Made by a program: the position numbers and the translations under genes. From Humulus lupulus (Eukaryota > Streptophyta > Magnoliopsida > Rosales > Cannabaceae), in the NCBI RefSeq assembly GCF_963169125.1, contig NC_084802.1, positions 24,087,107 to 24,151,106 of the forward strand: a stretch of 64,000 nt of DNA, written 5' to 3'. Under the pieces are notes generated by a model. It ran no database searches. It had not been told where the DNA came from and saw only the letters and a list, made by a program, of their open reading frames with translations. This document shows positions 32,393 to 43,577 of this stretch, piece after piece; position 1 is the stretch's first letter, and each line of letters starts with the position of its first letter.

Positions 32393-33248
32393 TCTCTTCT
32401 ATATAATAAGTGTATAGATAATGAAAATTCTTAGTTTTAACAGTTTTTTATTTTTTTAATGTTAACTTAAACATAATATTCTTATATTTAACAAAATATT
32501 TTTATATTTAACGGTAGTTAGTAAACATTACTTAAACTTAAATAAAATAAAATAAATAATTAAAAAAAATTAAAATAGGATATTTTTGAGATATTTTTTA
32601 ATGATAATTATTTAAAAATAATAAATAATTAAAGAAATTAAAATATGATATTTTTGACATATTTTACTATGATAATTATTTAAAAATATTAAATAATTAA
32701 ACAAATTAAAATATGATATTTTTTAGATATTTTACAATGATAATTATTTAAAAATAATAAAATCATACGTTTTATAACTTAAATAAAATTTAGTTAAACT
32801 TAAACTCACTTATTAGAATAATATCATATTAAACATATAATATAATCTACTGTCAATTAGCAATAAATTGCTCTTTTAAAAAAACTAACAAGAAACTTAA
32901 ATTTAAAATTCACGTATAATATTTAATATTTAATATTATATTAAACATATAATATAATCTAACTGTCAATTAGCAATAAATTGCTCTTTTAAAAAAACTA
33001 ACAAGAAACTTAAATTTAAAATTCACGTATAATATTTGATATTTAATATTACATTAAACATATAATATATAATCTCTTGTTGGCACTTCCAAATTCAAAA
33101 ACTGGAACAAACATAAACTTAAAAAAATTAATTAAAACAACATATTTATTTAAAATTTATATGACATTAATATAAATTTAATAAAAATAATTAATAAATT
33201 CTATAAATAAAACTACAAAAATGTACATTGCATGTTACTTGTCTCTAG
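32393..33248 (+). mobile_element. Helitron-like non-autonomous element (copy C)
   Basis: A|TCTCTTCTATATAATAAGTG at the 5' side and CATGTTACTTGTCTCTAG|T at the 3' side: TC start, CTAG end, A and T flanks, and a short palindrome (ACAT-TGC-ATGT) about 15 nt before the end. These are the Helitron landmarks. No coding. The body holds two internal tandem repeats: three 68-bp units at about 32570-32770 and 2.2 units of about 112 bp at 32831-33075. Confidence 0.5.
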
Positions 33249-33889
33249 TGTGTATATATATATAACGAATTAAGCAAAATATTAAAATCCAACCTATTTA
33301 TCTGTAATTTATTGATTTTTATTTTCTTATTTGAACAAAATTAGCATACATATTTACATTAATAATGCCAATTTGATAGATCTTAAAAACAAAAACAAAA
33401 CAAGCAATTTCACTACAGCGCTAGCTAATATTTTCCTCCATCACGAAAATAATGTGATAAAACTATTTTAGTTTTTAATTTAAAAAGTGACGAGAAAATC
33501 TTATTTCATAAAGACTAAAATAATATATATAATTGATCCAAAGAACAAGAAAAAGAAAGACAGGTGATTGCATGCGTAATTTTTTTATTTTATTTTTTGT
33601 GTTCTAACTACAAACTCTTCTCAAATTGCATAGTATAGTTACTAGCTAACCAAATCAATCTATTAAACGTAGTTAAGACCATCGATTGAGTGACCTCTTT
33701 TTTAATCTTTTTTACTTTATGGAAGTTTGATTTGACCTTGAAACATGATTGTGTGGTAGAGTTTTGACATCATTAACAATTAATTTATACCGTATTTTCA
33801 CTATGCATGAGTCCTCGAGGGAAAATAAGATAGAGTAGTAGGTGAAAATCATAATCAAGTCTAAAAAAGACATTGATTTGATATCAATT
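33249..33889. other. AT-rich spacer
   Basis: No gene or recognised repeat. A minus-strand frame at 33712-33936 has no recognisable motif and runs into the solo LTR. Confidence 0.55.
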
Positions 33890-34656
33890 TGTTGATACCA
33901 TTTTTGTTTTTCGTCAAACTTAAATATGAAGAGCACTAAACAATAAATTAAGAAAATAAGAAAAAATAATGAGAATTTTACGTAGTTCAGCAGTTAAAAT
34001 CTGTCTAGTCCACGAGTCAATATTATTGATTGGTGGTATTCTCTTGGAGTTTTTACAAAGCAATTTAGCGGAGTTTTCTCAGTACCAAATTGTACGTATC
34101 CACAAATAAAATTCTCCATTATCGACTGGTTAACAAAATATCTTCCATTTATTTTGAGAAGTTACAATACAAATTTGAAATAAATATAATTAAATGCATT
34201 GATTATATAATATCTCATTATGATTGATGTTTAATATCATATAATAACAAATCCCTAAGGAATAGGGATTTCCAAACAACAACCGTGTTCACACTGCGTC
34301 ACTGACCTCGAACACACAGTTTACACGCCTTCGAGATCGACCCACATCACGAGCTCGTTATTCTAGTCAGCTCCATCCTTAGCCAGTGATCTCATCGAGC
34401 TCAACCTTCGGAGACCAATATCTTCGAGCTTGCAACTAAGGCTCAAATAACACATGTCTTGGAGAAGATTCGTTCTTTCGAACTTGATGCTTAAGCTCGA
34501 GCCTTTTGAACTTGTGCTCAATCACCAACAGGAACAAGTCATGAATTATGCACATTTATACAAGTGTTGAACCATTACTTGTCATTTTCGAGCTTATGCT
34601 TTACGAGCCTACATTTCGAGGCTCGTTTATGACGATTTCGAAATTTGGGTGTTACA
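33890..34656 (-). mobile_element. Solo LTR of a Tat-type element related to E1/E2
   Basis: 767 bp from TGTTGATACC to GGGTGTTACA in window orientation, flanked by perfect CAATT duplications (33885-33889 and 34657-34661). It shares with E1/E2 the TTTTCGTCAA start, the ACGTAGTTCAGCAGTTAAA / CTAGTCCACGAG stem and the TCGAAATTTGGGTGTTACA end. No internal domain is present, so it arose by recombination between LTRs. Confidence 0.88.
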
Positions 34657-34700
34657 CAATTAACTAAGTTATACTACCTCATCAATATTGAATTATCGTA

Positions 34701-35285
34701 TCTCTTCTATATAAAAAATGTGCATATAATGAATTTTTTTTTGTTTTAACTATTAAGTTTAACAAAATATTCTGAATATTTAATGAAATATACCTTTAAA
34801 ATGAATGAAAAATAGATATTGATTAATTATATTAATATAAATCCAAATTCAAATTCAAATGTTATAAAATATCATTATTATAATAATATATAATACAAGA
34901 CTAGATATTTAATCATTATATTAATATAAATTTAAATGTTATAAAATATTATTATGATAATAATATATAATCTTAATTTTATATCAATATTTAATACTTA
35001 TATTAATATAAATATAAATACTATAAAATATCATTATAATAATATATAATACATAATCGCAATTTTTATTAAAAAAATTTCATTTATGTTTAAAAAAGTT
35101 ATCATATTATATATATTTAAAAAAATCATAAACAATGTTTTGGTTTAATTTTTTATTTAATATGTTTATGTCATTTTTTTATATATAATAATTTTTATTT
35201 ATTTAAAATTTATATGACAATAGTATAAATTTAATAAAAATAAATAAAACTAAGCAAATGTGCATTGCATGTTATTTGTATCTAG
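34701..35285 (+). mobile_element. Helitron-like non-autonomous element (copy D)
   Basis: A|TCTCTTCTATATAAAAAATG start and GCATGTTATTTGTATCTAG|T end, matching copy C at both termini. The body consists of repeated ATTAATATAAATTTAAATG / TATAAAATATTATTATGATA modules also seen in copy B. 585 bp, no coding. Confidence 0.5.
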
Positions 35286-36726
35286 TAATATTTAGATGCA
35301 TTTGTGATGATAATACGATTCGTTTATGAAAATTCTATTAAGGTATATCGAATTTCAATTTAAAACTAACTGGTAATAAGTAAAGTAATTTATAGTATAT
35401 TTACATTTATTTGACATGAGAAATTCTAATCGTAACTCTAATTTTTTTTACCCTATTGTGGTTTAGTTGGTCATTCTCATCTCATCTCATTGTTGGAATA
35501 TATACTTAGATAAAAATAAAATAATAAAAAAAAATTCCTAGTGTAGTTGACAACTTGGTTAAAAGTATAACAATGTAATGTAACTAACCCTTAGAATTTT
35601 GAGGCCTAATAAAAAAATGGTATTTTATAATTATATATTATATCTAAAATGATAGTTGCTTAGATTTGAGAGCCTTTTGTATAGAACATATCTATTTTTA
35701 AAAAAAATATTAAAGTGTTTTGAATGGGCACTAGACACAAATTTGATCTGTCTATACTTGGGATCGAACCTATAGCTTCCCAAGTCAATGACAAACAAAT
35801 TGAAGTATTTTGCAAGGATTAATAGTCAAACAAAATAAAGTTGTAATCATATTAGATTATTTAGTGGAGTTGGTTGTTAATAATACATTACAAATACAAC
35901 AAATTAACAAGTTCATTACAAAGGATAGAGACAAGTTATTAGATTTGTTTGACTTCGACATTGCATACTCTTTCGAACAAAATGAGTAAAATCATTATAA
36001 TGTTAAAAAGTTTAACTTTAACAAAACTAATGGAATGAATGAAATATCACATGCAAGACAAGCGAAGCCACTGTAATGAGGTTTGCAAAACGGTACTAAA
36101 TTGAGAAAGATGTAATGAGAGATGTTAACCCTCATTAGAGCTAGTTCTAATCTAATTATGAACAATTTGTGGAATATCGTATAATATGTAGTGACTAAAT
36201 CATTTGAACAACTTTTTATAATCTGTATATTCTTAGAGTTCAACTACGAATTTATCATGAAGTAACTAAGAGTTAGTAGTAAAGTAGCTTGAAAAACACT
36301 GATATGAACCGTTGAATAAAAGAATGAAAATTAAAATAACATTTTATTATTTTAATTATCTAAATTACATAAAAGGTTGGTATATTTGAAATACCAAATA
36401 TGAGTTTTTTCTTTATAAGAATATGTATTTGATACTTGAGAAAGTTTTCAATAAATGGTATTATTGAAAGTTGAAGAAATATAATTTTGGATCCAAGTTG
36501 ATGGAAACCCAAATAAAAGAAAGACTTAAACTAAAGCTGAATTTCAAGGCCAAGGGAGTTTGATTTAGGGGCTTAGGGTAAAATGGTCCTTAATGGTATG
36601 TGAAAATAAGTAAATGTTAGTATTTTTTATTTTGTAGTAAAATAGTCTAATTACATTTTTAACATTACATATTACCAAATATGTCATATAGAAAATTACT
36701 ATTTTATTATAAATATTTCAATATAT
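35286..36726. other. Unassigned AT-rich stretch
   Basis: I recognise nothing here. The minus-strand frame at 35995-36243 has no known motif and no supporting context. Confidence 0.5.
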
Positions 36727-37090
36727 GGTATATGTATATTAATTTTGTTTAATTAGTTTTTATTTTAAAATTATTTTGATTTTTTCGTTTCTTATGTATT
36801 GTTGAATGATTAACCATACAACAAAATACATATACTGAGTTGAAAAATAATATACCAACAAAACTTACAAAATTATTACTAAAAAATGTATATATCATGA
36901 TACAAAATTATATACTACCATTATGTATAATAAGATAGAAACTAAATACCATAAAAAAAATGAAATACCATACCCAAAAAACATATACACTAGTTGAAAA
37001 ATAATATATCAACAACCCATAATTTTTTTTTTAAAATTCAATATAACTTTAAAATAAAAACTAATTAAACAAAATTAATATACATATACC
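36727..37090. repeat. Foldback (MITE-like) element with ~50-bp inverted arms
   Basis: The arm at 36727-36776 (GGTATATGTATATTAATTTT...) is the reverse complement of 37041-37090 with about two mismatches in 50. Inside, a 35-bp direct repeat (ACATATAC...AGTTGAAAAATAATATA) recurs at about 36826 and 36981. The similar reading of GTAAAATGGTC near 36580 and rc of 37160-37180 hints that the true element is longer. Confidence 0.65.
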
Positions 37091-37290
37091 ACTATACTAA
37101 AGTCATATGCTCCTAAATAAATAAAAAATAGTAGAAAAGGGCAATTTAGATAATCAATGTAAAATAGTCATTTCTCTATAATTTTTAAAATAAGGACATT
37201 AGCTTCTTGATGCAATTTTTTTTTAACCATTTACTGTAATTTATGTTTGATTTAAACCACATAGAACAAAGGTGATTATGAAATGTATCA

Positions 37291-37313
37291 AAATATATAT
37301 ATATATATATATA
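37291..37313. repeat. (AT)n microsatellite
   Basis: About 12 AT units at the edge of the copia RT fragment. Confidence 0.9.
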
Positions 37314-37439
37314 TGTAGGGTCTTTAAATCCAATAGATTGGGACATGTAAACTACTCCTTGAAGTTCACCATTAAGATATGTATTATTAATATCAAGCTG
37401 CTTGATATCCCAACTATAGGTAATATAAAGTGCAAACAT
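37314..37439 (-). pseudogene. Ty1/copia reverse transcriptase fragment
   Basis: Forty-two residues on the minus strand read ALYITYSWDIKQLDINNTYL, NGELQGVVYMSQSIGFKDPT, the palm segment that carries the first catalytic D (QLDI) in Ty1/copia RT. Both sides are lost: an (AT)n tract on one, the LINE on the other. A molecular fossil with no function. Confidence 0.8.
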
Positions 37440-37445
37440 GTGATT

Positions 37446-37999
37446 ATGACATTGAAACTTGACATGTCTAAAGCTTATGACAAAGTTGAGTGATGTTTGT
37501 TGAAGTTATGATAAAAAAGCTGGGTTACGACGAAAGATGAATAAGAAAAATTATGAACTGTGTGTTATCAATGTCTTACTCTTTCATTATATTAATGGGG
37601 AGACGAAAGGAAGAATTACCCCAGAGAGAGGGCTTAGACAAGGGGACCCCCTCTCCCCCTTCCTTTTTATTTTCTGCATAGAAGCTCTGTCCTCCCTGAT
37701 CAAGCACATAGAAATTCAAGGGTTTATTGAGGGATTGAAATTTGGGAGAAGAGGGCTATTTGTTTCCCACTTATTTTTCGCTGACAATAGTATGATTTTT
37801 ATTAAAGCTGAGGAAAATCAGTGCAAGAATCTCAAACAAATTCTTGACAATTATTGTTGGGCTACTGAGCAACAAATAAACTACAGTAAGTTAGAGATTT
37901 GTTTTGGAAGCAAAATTAAAGTGATGGATCACCAACCTATTGGGAAGATCTTTGGGGTCCAAATCACTAATTGCTTCAATAAGGACCTGGGTATACCTT
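37446..37999 (+). pseudogene. LINE (non-LTR) reverse transcriptase, 5' piece
   Basis: LINE-type RT: TLKLDMSKAYDKVEW (motif A), then after frameshifts FVEVMIKKLGYDERWIRKIM, the block PERGLRQGDPLSPFLFIFCI EALSSLI and the catalytic motif as FFADNSMIFIKA. The normal FADD has become FADN, so the third catalytic carboxylate is lost. IFGVQITNCFNKDLGIPL leads to the thumb. The 5' end is truncated against the copia fragment. The frame is interrupted at 37999 by a solo LTR and resumes at 40461. Confidence 0.87.
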
Positions 38000-40455
38000 T
38001 GTAACGCTCAGGTTACTCCAAGACAGTTACTGTGAACTTTGAACCGTGCTTAACTCGCTAATCGATTTCTTTGGTTATAAACGTGCATCTAGGTGTTATT
38101 AATAGGTTAAGGTGAAAAAAACAATCAAAAGAAAATGATATATTTTATTTAAAATATAAAATTGTTCATGGGCCCATAAAAACGTTTACAAGCTATTTAC
38201 AACCCAAAATAGTCATTACAGTGTTAAATTTACAACCCGCTAACCTAAGCGTCAAAAATAGGGTAACCCCCTTGTTCCTCTGAGAAACTTCTTGGCCGTG
38301 GTGGTGAAGCGGCCGCATATGTACACATCACCACCTAAGCTCTCCACTCAAGGCTGGGTGAGCTTTTCTTTCCCTTTACATGCACCACATAGCACCCATG
38401 AGCCAAAGCCCAGCAAGAAAACTCAATACTGCAAGAATATAACATCAACCGATGATCATAATAATCATCGATGACTTTTAGCCCTAAATAGAGGAGTGAC
38501 AGTTGTAAAAGTCACTAATGTGGGTTCTGTACCTTTTACAAATAAGTGATAAAGTCACTAGCTTAAACAAGATAGGTGCTTGATGAGCAAGTCACCAATA
38601 TAAACCAACTGAGTGACCATAGAGTCACTAATGTGGGTTTCGTACCCTTAGCCATGTGATTATACGGTCACCTGGGCCTTTGGCCCTGGCTCTGAGTAAC
38701 TAGTCATAGAACTAGGCAAGCGCTTTTAGTTTTCATCGAACTTGGGGTCGGTCCAGCATTAATGCTCATAATGAGTCATTCAATGTAGATGTCGATTAGA
38801 TCTAATCTTTTATTGGCTCTGCGTTCATGATGCTTATGTCATTCCTGACTCTTAGGTCATTAACATACGACCAGTGCTCAGTACCACTGTCGAACTTGAC
38901 TAGTAAGTCACAGCTTCACAGATGGATCTGACACCATTGCCGATTCTGACTAGTAAGTCAGTGCCATTCACAAGTAAGCAATATTTGCTAAGAATTTGAT
39001 ATGCAATCACTGTCCACATTTAATCACTCAACATGCCTCAATTATAACCATGCATGTCACATATAGGGGGCAGTTTTCTTACCTCTGGTTCGAGCGAGAA
39101 TTAGTAAAAGAATGACCCTTGAGAACGATCAACCTTTTAGTTCCTTGACGCTCATCTGGTCATAACCAATTATGGGATTCCATCAATAAAATGAATCACA
39201 AAAGGATCCCGGACCAAAACCGAGCCTCCGAGACATCAAATCCTACTAAACCGGGTAGTAGGATCGATCCCGAGGCCTAAGGTTTGAATCCCCAAGCCAG
39301 AAACCCACTTTTGGCCAAAATGCCACTAAGGGTCGTGACCCTTCATCACCATGTCGCGGCCCACCTCCTCAACCAGAAGCGGCCATCCAACCAAACCCCA
39401 ACACGGGTCGCGGCCCAACGGCCCAGCAACTTCTCCTTCCTCAACCGCAATGCTCTAGAACAGAGTCGCAGCCCCACCTGAAACCCAGCCAAAAACCCCT
39501 ATTTTCCCCCTTCAAACCCATTTCAAAACCTCATTAAAACTATCCTAATATCACCAAGCAAAGCCACCAACTGTTACCACAACTTATCTACCATATAAGC
39601 ATCAAAACCCAAGTCTTACACCAATCAAAACTTCATCAAATTCTCCATTCAATGATCAAAACTCCAAACCATAAAACTAGCACAAAAATAGAGCAAGGTA
39701 CTATATAAGTGGAACTAAAACCTTACCTTAAGCTTAGGTTGAATCCTCTTCAATGGATGAACACTAGCCTAAGACCTCAAGCTTCAAACTCCAAGCTTGA
39801 ATCCCCAAACTTGCTTCAAAATTCAAAGGAAGAAGAAGAGAAAGATGATGATCGCGAGGAAGGAAACAAAGCTCTGTTTTTGGTTCTGTTTCTACAGCCT
39901 TCAACCTTTATATAGCATAGGTCAAATGACCAAAATACCCTCCATGCTTAAATCACTTCTTAACAACCCCCAAGGGAAAAACCGTCATTTTCCACCTATC
40001 TCGTTAATCATAATTAACACTCTCCAATTCCTGCTATTCTCAAATACCAATAAAATCATATCTCATTACCCTTTAATTCCCAGTAATGCTCTAATCATCA
40101 AGCCACCCTGAGACTCACCCCGAGCCCCGAACTTAAACCCAGTTATGACCAAACCGATAATTTATATTCAAAGATCGTCTCATGCCGATTAGCTCGATCA
40201 AATCCACATTATAATGTGGCCTTATCAATAGTTCACTGACATGCATACAAATATACAATTACGCCGTCAACGGGCCAAATTACAAAAATATCCCTGAGAT
40301 GAAATGTGGGCCCACGTGTATGCATTTAACATCATATTATAATATAATTCACATAAACATGCACGTAATAGTTTAATGACATAATAAATCAATTATGGCC
40401 CTCCCGGCCTACTAATCCGACCCTTAAACCTCATTAGGGTTTTCGGGGCATTACA
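38000..40455 (-). mobile_element. Solo LTR of a Tekay/Del-type chromovirus
   Basis: 2,456 bp, TGTAACGCTC...GGGGCATTACA in window orientation, flanked by perfect ACCTT duplications (37995-37999 and 40456-40460). Minus-strand orientation is set by resemblance of its start (TGTAATGCCCCGAAAACCCTA on minus) to the LTR beside the chromovirus integrase at 48146. It includes the same 'TGACTTATAAGTCA...GCGCTGG' motifs as the LTRs at 41716 and 46305. Open frames inside (for example 39709-40111) are not genes. Confidence 0.85.
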
Positions 40456-40460
40456 ACCTT

Positions 40461-41715
40461 GCTTCGTGGGATGAAAAAAAAGGATATTTTCAAGTATCTC
40501 AAGAACCGTATATGGAGTAGATTAAGAGGATGGAAACACTCTTTTTTCTTCAGCTGGAAAGGAGATCCTTATCAAAGCAGTAGTCCAAGCAATGCCAACC
40601 TATGTCATGAGCTATTTAAGTTCCCTAAGAGTGTCATAACTGACATCCACAGCCTCGCTGCAAGATTTTGGTGGGGATCTTCAGAAGAAAATACACCAGT
40701 GCAAGTAGGCTATTCTCTACAAAAGGAAAGAGGAAAGAAGTCTGGGGTTCAAAGATTTAGAGCTTTTCAATCAAGCAATGTTGGGGAAACAAATTAGGAA
40801 ATTGTTAAGAATGCATAACTCCCTTGTGGCCTCGGTACGAAAAGCTGAATATTTCCCAAACTATGATCTCCTTGAGGCCAAAATAACAGCCACTCCCTCT
40901 TATATATGGAGAAGCCTTCTTTGGGGTAGGGAGATTGTTCTAAAAGGGTACTGAAGGAAAATTGGGTTTGGAGAGGATGTGAGATTAGTTGAAGATCGCT
41001 GAATTCCTAGACCATCTTCTTTCTCTTTCTATGATCGACCCGAGCTCCCCACAAATTTGAGAGTGGTGGATCTTAGATTAGGGGATGGACAATGGGATTC
41101 AGATTTTATTAGAAGAAACTTCAATCCAGATGATGCAAAGCTAATACAAAGCATCCCCGTGGGCTCACTTAACCATAGGGACAGAATAATATGGCACTAC
41201 AACAAAAATGGAGAATATTTAGTACGTAGTGGTTATAGAGTTGCTCATGATGAAAGAGAGTATGCCAAAGGGTCGGATATGAGACAGACAGAAAAGTGAT
41301 GGAGAGTGTTATGGAGGTTAAGAGTTCCCAAAAAAATCAAACACTTTATATGGAAACTGGGTAATCTTTGAATTTCCAACTAACAATTTTTTGTTTTGCA
41401 AGAAAATTAATAACTCTTATAACTGCAACAGGTGTTCCAAAGAGCAAAAAGATGATTGGTACCATGCTATTTGTAGCTGACCAAAGGCTAGACTGGTTTG
41501 GAAAAATAGTGGGTTTATGGAATGCATCAAGATGGTGCTAAAGAACAATCCAATTGACTTCATGATGGAGATTGCTAAATGCTTGACTAAACCCGGGTTT
41601 GAATTGTTTGTTTATTGTGTCTTGGAAATCTTGGTACTACAGGAATTCTGAGACTTTGGTGACCTACAACCTGCTAAGACCTGAAACTATTCTTGAGTGG
41701 GTTGTTAAGTATCTC
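40461..41715 (+). pseudogene. LINE reverse transcriptase, 3' piece with zinc-binding (zf-RVT) region
   Basis: The LINE continues as LRGMKKKDIFKYLKNRIWSR, FKFPKSVITDIHSLAARFWW, then VVDLRLGDGQWDSDFIRRNF, DRIIWHYNKNGEYLVRSGYR, WRVLWRLRVPKKIKHFIWKL, the zinc-binding segment (C..CSKEQKDDWYHAIC) and FVYC/FIVSWKSWYYRN. Several frameshifts and stops make it a pseudogene. It is cut at 41715 by a chromovirus LTR, so its 3' end and poly-A tail are not seen here. Confidence 0.85.
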
Positions 41716-43577
41716 TGTAACGTCCCAAATTACCTAATAAGGCTTAGGGTCTTGATTAGGGGGGCAGGATGGAAAATTATGGAAATTATATGATTTAATG
41801 ATGAAATATGCATTTATGTGTATATGTGTATTAATATATGATTACGTGAGTTATATTATAATATGACTAGATATGCATGTTTAGGTGTATTAAATATGCA
41901 TGTGGGCCCGTTTCTCATCAGAGGACAATTTTTGTAATTAGGCCCGTTACGGGTATATTTGGAGTATATGTGCATATATGTGATAAATGTGTGAGACCAC
42001 ATTATTATGTGGATGTATTTGGTTTACTCGACACGAGGTGATCCTAGGGAGAAAGCTAGTGGGAAAGTCACAACGGGACCAATACTGAGCTCAGGGTGAG
42101 CCTAGGGGTAATATGGTAATTTAGTACATTACCGGGATTGATCAGGTAATGGGAAATTATTTGATAATAATTTGTGGATATTGGAAATAACGTGAATTAT
42201 AAGGCGTTAATTTTGATGGGGATATGTGACAAAATACCAAAGTACCCTTGAAAAGCTTATGAGGGCAAGGCTAAAGCTAAGGGGCATAATGGTCTTTTTG
42301 TGCCAAAAGTAGTGACTTAGTCACTAAAACCTTCAGCTGTAGGAAACCCCAAAACAGAGGATCATTCATCCCTCTCCCTTTCTCTCTCTCGTTACCCTTC
42401 TCACCCCTTGGTGTGCCTTGAAGTATTTGGAATTTTGAGGAAAGTTGGCTTGGAATTTTTGGCTTGAAGCTGGGTTTTAGTTAGGGGAAACTTAAACCCT
42501 AAACTACACAATTGAGGTAAGGTTACAACCTTCGATTTGTTTAAATTTTTCCATGGTTTTATAGTGTTTATGAGCTTGGGGTTCAAGATGTTGAATTGGA
42601 GATTTGTGGAGGTGTTAATCAAGTTTAAGGTTGGGTTGGTGCTGGTAATGTGTTGATAATGTTCTGGGATTGATTTTTGATGTTGGGTTATGTTTTGGGT
42701 AATTTTCGGTAAGGTTTGGCTGAGGAAAAGTAGTGGAAAATCTGGGTTCGTAGGGCCGTGTCGCGACCCTGTTCTTGAGGCGCCACCACCTGTGTGAACC
42801 CAGGGCGCATGGGGCTCTATTTGGAGTAGGCACGCCGCAACCCTCAGGGTCAATTCGCGGCCTGTATAGGCATTTTGGGCCAAGTTGGGTTTTGAGTGAT
42901 GGAAACTCAAACCTAAAGGCTCGGGATAGATTCTACTACCCAGTTTTAGTAGAGTTTGACGTCTCGGAGGCTAGGACTCGGTTTGGAAGTCTTTATTTGC
43001 TCATTATTGATGGGATTCTATATTATGGTTATGACTAGGCTATCGCTAGGGGCTCGGAACTGGGATCGTGCTCGAGGGTCATTTTTTATATACATTACAC
43101 TCGAACCTAAGGTAAGAAAACTGCACCCAGTATATGATATATGTGATTAGGGCTTGGCCTGGATCGTTAAACAGGGATATGAAAAGGGCTTGGGCCCCTG
43201 AGAATGAGTGTGATTACTATTATGCATGTGATTGTTGATTGAGCATGGTGAATGCTATGTATCTGGATAGTTGATTAAATGATATATGCTTGTTTGCATT
43301 ATGTGATTGAAAAGACTTGACTTATAAGTCAAGAGCGACAATAGTGAGCTATGCGCTGGTCGAAAAGCATTGACTCATAAGTCAAGGGCAGCAATAACGC
43401 GTTGAGCGCTGGTTGAAATGGTTAGGCCTAATAAGGAGCGCATCATACAATTTTCCGACCCAATGGTCGTGGAAAATTCAGCGCTGGGTACGCTGGGTCA
43501 GCTCCAAGGCTGGTTATATAGAGGATAGGGTAGTGGGCCCCGGGGTGACTTATTAGTCCCATGTCCTAGGGCTGGGC
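41716..43577 (+). mobile_element. Chromovirus-type LTR, plus orientation, 3' part missing
   Basis: Begins TGTAACGTCCCAAATTACCT, equivalent to the reverse complement of the LTR edge at 48146. About 1,862 bp are kept. The end stops inside the LTR at ...CCTAGGGCTGGGC, where a copia-type LTR starts. The left target would be ATCTC (41711-41715); no right partner was found. Confidence 0.7.

Noticed and set aside
35995..36243. Minus-strand 82-aa frame
   Set aside because: No motif, no promoter, AT-rich surroundings; probably chance.
39709..40111. Two plus-strand frames in the solo LTR
   Set aside because: Low-complexity Asn/Pro/Lys frames within LTR sequence; no domain.
42401..42910. 169-aa minus-strand frame
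   Set aside because: Inside chromovirus LTR sequence and not conserved in the LTR copy at 46305-48146.
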